Source of the DNA: Oscillospiraceae bacterium
GTDB taxonomy: Bacteria > Bacillota > Clostridia > Oscillospirales > Ruminococcaceae
Length of the DNA: 11,244 nt
Reading direction: 5' to 3'
Assembly (NCBI GenBank): GCA_029068025.1
Contig: JAIEDJ010000105.1
Span: 1 to 11,244, forward strand
Below the pieces are notes generated by a model. That model was not told the origin of the DNA. It worked only from the letters and a program-made list of their open reading frames with translations, and did not search any database. The translations under genes and the position numbers were made by a program. This document shows, in pieces, positions 1-5,714 of this stretch; the stretch's first letter is position 1; the number at the start of each line of letters is the position of its first letter.

Positions 1-210
1 TCTTGTGAAATGGGCTTATCTATACCGCAGCTTAAACACGTAATTGAAATGGCAGGAATTTTTAACACGACCGTTGACAGCCTGCTTAATTCCTCTAAAC
101 AGATCGTTGTTAATATAACCGACCTCACTCCGAAAGAGCAGAAAATCATATTAAATATGGTAGATTGCCTGAGATCCGCCCGCACCGGTTCTAAAGATAC
201 TCAACCATAA
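1..210 (+). CDS. XRE-family HTH transcriptional regulator, C-terminal fragment (5' end outside window)
   Basis: The reading frame is open from base 1 and ends at TAA (208-210). The first ATG at 10 is preceded in frame by S-C-E, so the gene very probably begins left of the window and this is its tail. The segment ExGLSIPQLKHVIEMAGIFN followed by TTVDSLL matches the last helices of Cro/CI (XRE) HTH domains, where the usual pattern is E-G-x-S-x-P-x-L-x-x-L-x-x-I-A-x-x-F-x-V-x-x-D-x-L-L. After the HTH there is only a helical tail of about 35 residues ending in a Ser/Lys-rich stretch, with no second domain. It is therefore probably a small single-domain DNA-binding regulator. The target is unknown. 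It converges on the rnf operon and shares a terminator with it, so there is no direct sign that it controls rnf. The assignment rests on a short stretch and is moderate. Confidence 0.6.
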   Translation, partial: SCEMGLSIPQLKHVIEMAGIFNTTVDSLLNSSKQIVVNITDLTPKEQKIILNMVDCLRSARTGSKDTQP

Positions 211-218
211 AAATACAA

Positions 219-246
219 AAAGCCGGGCGTTCTACCGCCCGGCTTT
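219..246. terminator. Bidirectional intrinsic terminator between the XRE gene and rnfB
   Basis: A perfect 11-bp stem (219-229 with 236-246, core GCCGGGCG/CGCCCGGC) closes a 6-nt loop (TTCTAC). On the minus strand the stem is followed by a T-rich run (TTTTTGTATTTTT), a strong terminator for the rnf operon starting 24 nt after the rnfB stop. On the plus strand it begins 9 nt after the regulator's stop codon and is followed by CTTCTT, a weaker T-rich tail. Confidence 0.9.
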
Positions 247-269
247 CTTCTTAATTAAATTATAAGCGC

Positions 270-1070
270 TTACTTTTTAAGCTCTATGCACTTTCTCGGA
301 CAAGCCGCCGCGCACGCTCCGCAGTTGTTGCACTTGGAGTAGTCGATGGTCGCGTGGTTGTCGTTGACAGCGATAGCGCCGTTCGGGCACTTTTTCTCGC
401 AGATCTTGCAGCCGATACAGCTGTTCTTGCAGAGATCCTTGGCGACCTTGCCGGGATCCTTGGACGAGCAGCGGACATCGGTCTTCTGCTTTGCGGGACG
501 GATAACGATCAGGTGATTCGGGCAGGTCGCGACGCACTTTCCGCACGCAACGCACTTGTCGGGATTGACCACGGCAACGCCGTTTACTATGCAGATCGCG
601 TTTTCGGGACAAACAGCGGCACAGTCGCCCAGACCGTCACAGCCCGTGCGGCAAACGCCCTTGCCGTTGTAAAAACGCTCCGTAGCCGCGCAGGACTGCG
701 TGCTGATAAAGCTGTAGCGCTCCTCTGTCGCGTCCTTGCAGCCGTTGCAGCGCACATAAGCGACCTCTTTCTCGGCTTCAAGTGCTTCCTGACCCATGAT
801 CGCGGCGATCTTCTGAGCGACAGCCGCGCCGCCGGGCTTACATTTGTTGTTGGGAGCCTCGCCGGCAGCCACAGCCTTGGCGTAGCCCTCACAGCCCGAG
901 TATCCGCAGGCACCGCAGTTCGCGTTCGGAAGAGTCTCGGCGATCCTGGAAACCGTTTCGTCGGTCTCCACCGCGAAGAACTTGGTTCCCAGAACCAGCA
1001 GTCCTCCCGCCGCGCCGCCGATTACAGCGAAAATTATGATAGGCAGTATATATGTAGTGAAAACTTCCAT
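270..1070 (-). CDS. rnfB: Rnf complex subunit B, polyferredoxin
   Basis: RnfB (266 aa) is the cytoplasmic iron-sulfur subunit that accepts electrons from reduced ferredoxin and passes them into the Rnf complex. Residues about 7-28 form one membrane anchor. C52, C55, C60 and C77 make the N-terminal Fe-S domain (NCGACGYSGC). Ferredoxin-type motifs follow: C140-x3-C144-x5-C150-x3-C154-P, C173/176/179/183-P, C218/221/224/228-P and C247/250/253/257-P. Other cysteines (C108, C111, C127, C201, C214) could hold another cluster; 27 of 266 residues are Cys. The ATG directly abuts the rnfA stop (TAA-ATG), with GGAGGT 6 nt upstream. It is the last gene of the operon and the terminator follows 24 nt later. 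Length and motif order fit clostridial RnfB. Confidence 0.97.
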   Translation of the reverse strand: MEVFTTYILPIIIFAVIGGAAGGLLVLGTKFFAVETDETVSRIAETLPNANCGACGYSGCEGYAKAVAAGEAPNNKCKPGGAAVAQKIAAIMGQEALEAEKEVAYVRCNGCKDATEERYSFISTQSCAATERFYNGKGVCRTGCDGLGDCAAVCPENAICIVNGVAVVNPDKCVACGKCVATCPNHLIVIRPAKQKTDVRCSSKDPGKVAKDLCKNSCIGCKICEKKCPNGAIAVNDNHATIDYSKCNNCGACAAACPRKCIELKK

Positions 1071-1676
1071 TTAGGCACCTCCGAACATACCGTCTACCAG
1101 ACCGCCAAAGCCCGAGAAGGACAGCGAAACGATAGAAGCCGCCACCAGAGTGATGGGCATTCCGCTGAACGCCTTGGGAACATTGCAGCGCTCCAGTCTG
1201 CCGCGAACGCCCGAGAATATCAGCATCGCGATAAGGAAGCCGATTCCCGCGCCGAGAGAGTTGATAACGCTCTCGAAGAAATTATAGCCATTGTCGAGGT
1301 TCAGCAGCGTAACGCCGAGCACCGCGCAGTTTGTAGTGATAAGCGGCAGGTATACACCCAGCGATTTATACAGCGAGGGAATGTACTTTTTCAGCACCAT
1401 CTCGATCATCTGCACGAACAGCGCGATGATCAGTATGAACAAGATCGTGTTCAGATACTCCAGCCCCATCGGAACGAGGAAGAAGTAATACAGCGGCCAT
1501 GTAACGGCAGTAGCGCAGACCATAACGGCAGTTACCGCCAGACCCATACCCATCGAGCCGCTGCTTGTCTTGGAAACGCCGAGGAACGGACATATTCCGA
1601 GGAACTTGGACAAAACGAAGTTGTCCATCAGAATTCCCGTAAGGAGGATCGTCATAATGCTTGCGCCTATGTTCAT
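1071..1676 (-). CDS. rnfA: Rnf complex subunit A, integral membrane
   Basis: RnfA (201 aa) is a six-helix membrane protein that pairs with RnfE in the core of the Na+/H+-translocating ferredoxin:NAD+ oxidoreductase. The family hallmarks are present: NFVLSKFLGICPFLGVS near residues 19-35 and TTNCAVLG near 114-121. C29 and C117 correspond to the conserved cysteines that, with the equivalent pair in RnfE, hold an intramembrane iron-sulfur centre in Rnf/Nqr complexes. The start ATG overlaps the rnfE stop by one base (TGATG), with GGAGG about 10 nt upstream. The length is normal for the family. Confidence 0.97.
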   Translation of the reverse strand: MNIGASIMTILLTGILMDNFVLSKFLGICPFLGVSKTSSGSMGMGLAVTAVMVCATAVTWPLYYFFLVPMGLEYLNTILFILIIALFVQMIEMVLKKYIPSLYKSLGVYLPLITTNCAVLGVTLLNLDNGYNFFESVINSLGAGIGFLIAMLIFSGVRGRLERCNVPKAFSGMPITLVAASIVSLSFSGFGGLVDGMFGGA

Positions 1677-2452
1677 CAGTCATTTCCCTCCTTTTTGGTA
1701 TTATCGGCTTTTTCAGCCTTTTCTTCTGCCTTGGAGGCAGCTTCTGCCTTGGAGGCGGCCTTTGCGGTGTCTTCCATAACGGCAGATTCCGTCTTAACTG
1801 CGGGAACATCCGCGCCCGCGCAGGAATCCTTGTTGGGACAGCCCGCGCAGCCCGTAGCCTTCGGGGGCTCGCGGTTTGCGAGCTTGTTTACAACTGCGAT
1901 AACACAGCCGAGGATAAAGAATCCGCCGGCAGGCATTACAAAGATGGTCATCGATTCAACGGGAATATGCAGATCCAGACCGAACCATGTACCCGAACCG
2001 AGGATCTCACGGATCGAACCCATAACCAGCAGCGCGAGGGTGAAGCCCACGCCCATGCCCGCGCCGTCCAGAGCGGAGGCGGCAACGTTGTTCTTGGAAG
2101 CGAACATCTCTGCGCGGCCGAGAATGATACAGTTTACCGTGATAAGCGGCAGATAAATTCCAAGCGCGTCATAAACAGCCGGAACGAACGCCTGAAGCAG
2201 CAGTCCGACCAGCGTTACAAAGCCCGCAATGATAACGATATAGGAAGGCAGACGAACCGCCTTGGGAATGATCTTTTTCAGCAGCGAAATAACCACGTTC
2301 GAGCAGATAAGTACAAACGTAGCAGCCGCGCCCATTCCGATAGCGTTGGAAGCCATCGTCGTGATCGCAAGGGTCGGGCACATACCGAGCAGCGTTACCA
2401 GCGTCGGATTCTCCTTGATAAGACCCTTGGTAAATTCCTTCATGTAGCTCAC
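1676..2452 (-). CDS. rnfE: Rnf complex subunit E, integral membrane, with a Cys-containing hydrophilic tail
   Basis: RnfE (258 aa) is the homologous partner of RnfA in the membrane core. NPTLVTLLGMCPTLA (residues 15-29, C25) and TVNCIILGR (105-113, C108) carry the conserved cysteines. Six hydrophobic segments span about residues 20-190. The start is GTG: it overlaps the rnfG stop by four bases (GTGA) and has GGAGGT 8 nt upstream, better placed than for the in-frame ATG three codons later. After the last helix the protein continues for about 65 residues: a small cysteine group (CAGCPNKDSC, C202/C205/C211), then an Ala/Lys/Glu-rich charged tail. That makes it longer than the roughly 200-230 residues typical of RnfE. 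The tail has no assigned function. Confidence 0.96.
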   Translation of the reverse strand: MSYMKEFTKGLIKENPTLVTLLGMCPTLAITTMASNAIGMGAAATFVLICSNVVISLLKKIIPKAVRLPSYIVIIAGFVTLVGLLLQAFVPAVYDALGIYLPLITVNCIILGRAEMFASKNNVAASALDGAGMGVGFTLALLVMGSIREILGSGTWFGLDLHIPVESMTIFVMPAGGFFILGCVIAVVNKLANREPPKATGCAGCPNKDSCAGADVPAVKTESAVMEDTAKAASKAEAASKAEEKAEKADNTKKEGND

Positions 2453-3057
2453 TGTGCCTCACCTCCGATCGCGTTGTACGCGTCCAGCGCGTTTCTTACG
2501 GCAGTTGCAACGCCCTTTGAGGAGAGCGTCGCGCCCGTTACGCCGTCCACCAGAACCTGTCCTTCCTTCGGAGTGGTCTTGACGACGGGCTTCTTGTCGA
2601 GCCCCTTGAACTGATCAAGGAATTCGGGCTTGTTGGTGTTGGTACCCAGACCCGGCGTTTCCTCTCCGACGGATACGATAGCCACGCCCTCGACCTTGCC
2701 GTCCTTAACGCCGACCATGATATCAAATCCGCTCTTGTATCCCTTTACAAGGAACTCAAAAGCCAGACTTCCGTCGGACTTTCTTCTGATGACCTTGGCA
2801 ACGTCCAGACCCGCGTCAGAGATCTTCTTCGCGATCTCGGTTTCGACCTTCTCGCCGTTGTCATTTGTCTCGGTCAGCGGAACGACCTCATAGTCGTCCT
2901 TGGTCCCGCCGTAGATCTGAGTGACAGCAGCTGACTGCTTGTCGGTAAGTATGTTCGAGGTATCAACATAGGTGAGATTATACACTACGATGACCAGTCC
3001 CGAAATGATCGCCGCGATAAGCGCGAGCATATAGATAGGTTTTACTTTCTCCAGCAT
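2449..3057 (-). CDS. rnfG: Rnf complex subunit G, covalent-FMN protein
   Basis: RnfG (202 aa from this start) has one N-terminal membrane helix (about residues 7-29) and an FMN-binding domain on the outer face of the membrane. It relays electrons within the Rnf complex. ETPGLGTN (133-140) and DGVTGATLSS (171-180) are family signatures. The second is the [S/T]GAT flavinylation motif, placing the threonine-linked FMN on T177. The attaching transferase (ApbE) is not in the window. I prefer the ATG at 3057 because AGGAGG lies 7 nt upstream and it overlaps the rnfD stop as TGATG. The GTG one codon earlier (3060) is possible but sits only 4 nt from the Shine-Dalgarno core. Confidence 0.95.
   Translation of the reverse strand: MLEKVKPIYMLALIAAIISGLVIVVYNLTYVDTSNILTDKQSAAVTQIYGGTKDDYEVVPLTETNDNGEKVETEIAKKISDAGLDVAKVIRRKSDGSLAFEFLVKGYKSGFDIMVGVKDGKVEGVAIVSVGEETPGLGTNTNKPEFLDQFKGLDKKPVVKTTPKEGQVLVDGVTGATLSSKGVATAVRNALDAYNAIGGEAQ
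2461..2466 (-). promoter_or_regulatory. rnfE: Ribosome binding site deciding the GTG start of rnfE
   Basis: GGAGGT on the minus strand sits 8 nt before the GTG at 2452 and lies inside the end of rnfG, as expected for a translationally coupled start. Confidence 0.8.
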
Positions 3058-4052
3058 CACTTACCCTCCTTTGTCGGCTTGATCTCGCCCAGAGCCTTCG
3101 GAGCGGTGTATCGGTCAATAAGAGGAGTAAGGCAGTTCATAATAAGGATAGAGAACGAAACGCCCTCAGGCATATTTGCGAACAGCCTTATAGCAAACGT
3201 AATAAGTCCGCAGCCCACGCCGAAAATGATCTTTCCCTTTGTGGTAAGCGGAGTGGTCGCGTAGTCGGTCGCCATAAACAGCGCGCCGAGCACCAGACCG
3301 CCGCTCATCAGCTGATACAGCATATAGTTGAGATCGCCGCCGCCCGCGATAAGCGAAAGCACCGCAACGGTTCCGATAAAGCAAACGGGAGTAGTCGGAC
3401 GAACCAGACCGATAACGATAAGATAGATACCGCCAACCAGCAGAGCCGCTATGCAGGTCTCGCCCAGACAGCCCGGGCGGTTTCCGAGGAACATATCAAG
3501 CAGGCTCGGAAGGCTATCCGGCACGAGCACGCTTGTTTCGGCGGCTCTCGAACTTGCCATCTCCGCCAGCGGAGTAGCGGAAGCTGTCGCGTCAACGCCC
3601 GACTCAAGATTACGCGCGAACGGAACCGTCCACTTGGTCATGCTTGCGGTAAACGAAAGCATAAGCGTAATTCTTGCGGTGATAGCGGGATTCGCAAAGT
3701 TCTGTCCGATACCTCCGAACAGACATTTTACAATAAAGATCGCTATAAAGCAGCCAATGACTGCCATATAGATGGGCAGATCCACCGGCAGATTAAACGC
3801 CAGCAGCATACCCGTAACGATAGCCGAAAGATCGTAGATAGTGTTCTCGCGCTTTGTAATAAGGCTGAACAAAAATTCAAACAGCACGCACGCCGTGCAG
3901 CAGATAACAGTCATCAGCAGCGCCTTAAGTCCGAATATGTAGGTCGCGGCAATAAGCGCGGGACAAAGCGCGATGATAACGTTGAGCATTATCTTCTGAG
4001 TCGTCCACCCGCTCCTGATGTGCGGAGAGGCCTCAACAAAAAGCTTGTTCAT
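3057..4052 (-). CDS. rnfD: Rnf complex subunit D, integral membrane flavoprotein
   Basis: RnfD (331 aa) is a multi-spanning membrane subunit related to NqrB, thought to be central to the ion-translocating path. The N-terminus (SPHIRSGWTTQKIMLNVIIAL) is typical of the family. FGGIGQNFANPA near residues 112-123 is conserved. DATASATPLAE near 154-164 is the flavinylation motif, making T160 the likely covalent FMN site by family analogy. Roughly eight to ten hydrophobic segments are visible. The gene begins 9 nt after the rnfC stop, and its ribosome binding site (GAGGTG) overlaps that stop codon, indicating translational coupling. The length is typical. Confidence 0.97.
   Translation of the reverse strand: MNKLFVEASPHIRSGWTTQKIMLNVIIALCPALIAATYIFGLKALLMTVICCTACVLFEFLFSLITKRENTIYDLSAIVTGMLLAFNLPVDLPIYMAVIGCFIAIFIVKCLFGGIGQNFANPAITARITLMLSFTASMTKWTVPFARNLESGVDATASATPLAEMASSRAAETSVLVPDSLPSLLDMFLGNRPGCLGETCIAALLVGGIYLIVIGLVRPTTPVCFIGTVAVLSLIAGGGDLNYMLYQLMSGGLVLGALFMATDYATTPLTTKGKIIFGVGCGLITFAIRLFANMPEGVSFSILIMNCLTPLIDRYTAPKALGEIKPTKEGK
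3065..3070 (-). promoter_or_regulatory. rnfG: Ribosome binding site deciding the ATG start of rnfG
   Basis: AGGAGG on the minus strand lies within the last codons of rnfD. It is 7 nt from the ATG at 3057 but only 4 nt from the preceding GTG, favouring the ATG. Confidence 0.75.
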
Positions 4053-4061
4053 TTCCGCACC

Positions 4062-5363
4062 TCACTTTCCTTGTTTAGTCTTGCTCTGCCGCAGGAAATC
4101 CTTGGCAAGCTGATTCTTTTCCGCAAGCGGGCGCTTCGCAGGACAGACAAAGCTGCACGCGCCGCAGTTCATGCACAGATTGACCTTAAGACGGTCGAGA
4201 GCCGCCGCGTCGCGCGCGTCATACGCGCTCTCAAGCTCTGTGGGCTGGAGATTGACCGCGCACGCCCTCACACAGCGTCCGCAGCGGATACAAGCGGTGG
4301 TCTTGTGTATCTTGGTGCTGCCGAACAGCAAAACAGCGTTGTTGGTCTTGCCCAGCGGCGTGTCCGGATCGAAAGCGCACGCGCCCATCATCGGACCGCC
4401 GAGAACGATCCTGTCGGGCTGCTGACGAACGTCCGCAAAGCCCATTACGCTGTGCAGCATCGTTCCAACGGGAACGAAAAAGTTCGCCGGAGAATTGACG
4501 ATATCACCGTCAACTGTGATACGTCGCTGAACCAGCGGAAGACCCGTCTTGACGTATCCGTATATGAATCCCGCCGTCGAAACGTTCATGACCATGCAGC
4601 CGACATCGGAGGGCAGCTTGCCCTCGCCGACAACGCGCCCTGTACAGGTATGTACCAGAACCTTTTCAGCACCCTGCGGATATGCACTGGGCAGCTTCTT
4701 CACCGAGATATTCGGATAGCGGATAGCGAGCTTTGTGACCTTGTCGATAGCCTGCGGCTTATCAGCCTCGATACCGATAATTGCGTTCGGTATCTCCAGC
4801 TTCTTCATAACAAGATCGATGCCGGAAAGCACGTTGTCTGTGTTTTCTATAAGTTCGCGGTAGTCGCTGGTGATATAAGGCTCACACTCAGCGCCGTTGA
4901 GCAGCAGATACTCGATGTTGACCTTGCTGCGGTCATACGCGAACTTAACATGCGTTGGGAAACCCGCGCCGCCGAGTCCGACAGCGCCGCTCTCGCGGAC
5001 AGCCTTGATAAATTCCTCGCGCGTATCGATCTTCGGAGGAGTTATCCCCTCATACATCTCGTTTTTGTTGTCATTGGTGATAACAACGGTCTTGCAAAGC
5101 CTTCCGCCGACGTTCATCACATTCTTGATCTCTTTGACAACGCCGCTGACGGACGCGTGGATAGGCGCCGCCATAAACGCGTCGGTATCGCCGATCTTCT
5201 GACCGATCTTTACCTTGTCCCCGACCGCCACACACGGTTCGCATGGCGCTCCGATGTGCTGGCTCATGCTTATAGCGACCTCTTCGGGCGCGGGAACCTT
5301 TCTTGTCGACTGTTCCGCTGAACCGCTGAAATGCGGAAGATGAACGGAATGTAACTTAGACAA
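4062..5363 (-). CDS. rnfC: Rnf complex subunit C, NADH/FMN-binding iron-sulfur subunit
   Basis: RnfC (433 aa) is the peripheral cytoplasmic subunit where NAD+ is reduced. It resembles NuoF. QHIGAP (35-40) with the GDKV...GQKIG stretch (48-58) is the RnfC N-terminal barrel-sandwich region. GLGGAGFPTHVK (129-140) and NGAECEPY (156-163) are the nucleotide/FMN-binding signatures. Two 4Fe-4S motifs follow at C358/361/364/368 and C397/400/403/407. The fourth Cys of the first is followed by Ala, not the usual Pro. The start is TTG: there is an in-frame stop two codons upstream, the N-terminus fits the family, the next in-frame ATG (residue 33) would remove conserved sequence, and AAAGGA lies 10 nt upstream. 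First gene of the operon. Confidence 0.96.
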   Translation of the reverse strand: MSKLHSVHLPHFSGSAEQSTRKVPAPEEVAISMSQHIGAPCEPCVAVGDKVKIGQKIGDTDAFMAAPIHASVSGVVKEIKNVMNVGGRLCKTVVITNDNKNEMYEGITPPKIDTREEFIKAVRESGAVGLGGAGFPTHVKFAYDRSKVNIEYLLLNGAECEPYITSDYRELIENTDNVLSGIDLVMKKLEIPNAIIGIEADKPQAIDKVTKLAIRYPNISVKKLPSAYPQGAEKVLVHTCTGRVVGEGKLPSDVGCMVMNVSTAGFIYGYVKTGLPLVQRRITVDGDIVNSPANFFVPVGTMLHSVMGFADVRQQPDRIVLGGPMMGACAFDPDTPLGKTNNAVLLFGSTKIHKTTACIRCGRCVRACAVNLQPTELESAYDARDAAALDRLKVNLCMNCGACSFVCPAKRPLAEKNQLAKDFLRQSKTKQGK

Positions 5364-5373
5364 ATATTATCAG

Positions 5374-5379
5374 TCCTTT
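5374..5379 (-). promoter_or_regulatory. rnfC: Ribosome binding site for the TTG start of rnfC
   Basis: AAAGGA on the minus strand lies 10 nt before the TTG. This is a weaker site than those inside the operon. With a TTG codon, it suggests modest or regulated initiation of the first gene. Confidence 0.6.
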
Positions 5380-5466
5380 CCGATTAATGATTGATTGAAT
5401 GTTACGGCATATGATCGGGCGTTTATTCTTATTGATAATCTACATACAGACATCTTCACGGAGATC

Positions 5467-5566
5467 CTGTGCCTCTCGCTGCGTCAAGGTTCCTTGAGCG
5501 TTGACGCAGCGCATAATGCGTACATAAAGTACGACTGCGTCGCGTTTTCTTGCGACAGGCACAGTC
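5467..5566 (-). promoter_or_regulatory. Candidate structured RNA leader upstream of rnfC (nested inverted repeats)
   Basis: The 351-nt gap 5364-5714 holds no credible gene; its centre is full of complementary segments. An outer stem pairs 5467-5474 with 5557-5564 (CTGTGCCT/AGGCACAG, 8 bp) and continues past one mismatch with 5476-5479 and 5552-5555. Inside lie an 11-bp hairpin (5477-5487 with 5501-5511, 13-nt loop), a 4-bp hairpin at 5510-5520, and a 5-bp hairpin (5519-5523 with 5529-5533). Alternatives compete with these: 5539-5543 with 5552-5556, 5533-5537 with 5562-5566, and 5484-5489 with 5492-5497. The position, about 105 nt before the rnfC start and on the same strand, suggests a cis-regulatory leader. 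I do not recognise it as a known riboswitch class, see no U-tract after it, and found no convincing -35/-10 pair in the gap. A decayed mobile repeat is the main alternative. Confidence 0.4.
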
Positions 5567-5654
5567 TATACGCGAATCTTGTCTGCACTCCGATCATCAA
5601 TTAGTATTAAACCCGCACCTTATAAGATGCCGGAACATATTTACAGCACCGGAT

Positions 5655-5677
5655 CGTCTTTCATATGACGAAAGACG
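5655..5677. repeat. Hairpin-forming inverted repeat in the GHKL-rnfC gap
   Basis: CGTCTTTC (5655-5662) and GAAAGACG (5670-5677) form a perfect 8-bp stem around a 7-nt loop, extendable outward by a wobble and two pairs. No T-run follows on either strand, so it is not a classical terminator. It may protect a 3' end or belong to the rnfC leader. Confidence 0.5.
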
Positions 5678-5697
5678 GTCAGCAGCACTGTTATATA

Positions 5698-5713
5698 CCG
5701 CGCACCCGCGCGG
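5698..5713 (-). terminator. Weak GC hairpin just after the GHKL-protein gene
   Basis: CCGCGC and GCGCGG form a 6-bp stem with an ACCC loop, one base after the gene's stop codon. On the minus strand it is followed by TATATAACAG, only partly T-rich, so termination is probably incomplete and read-through toward rnfC is possible. Confidence 0.3.
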
Positions 5714-5714
5714 A

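Noticed and set aside
354..2156. 600-codon open frame on the plus strand opposite rnfB, rnfA and rnfE
   Set aside because: It runs antisense across three unmistakable rnf genes and their junctions, shows no recognisable domain and has Arg/Ala/His-rich composition typical of a mirror frame.
4020..5321. 433-codon open frame on the plus strand opposite rnfC
   Set aside because: It is antisense to nearly all of rnfC, which has full Fe-S and FMN motifs. No family resemblance was seen.
5467..5564. Miniature transposon with terminal inverted repeats
   Set aside because: The terminal pairs are imperfect beyond 8 bp and there is no flanking direct duplication (GAGATC left, TCTATA right). It is kept only as an alternative to a structured leader.
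5395..5604. 69-codon plus-strand frame in the rnfC upstream gap
   Set aside because: It starts with TTG without a ribosome binding site and is explained by the hairpin-rich leader it crosses.
5364..5714. Possible sigma-A promoter elements for rnfC (TATAAG, TAATAC and CATTAT-like hexamers on the minus strand)
   Set aside because: None has a TTGACA-like hexamer at 16-18 nt spacing, so no promoter is called.
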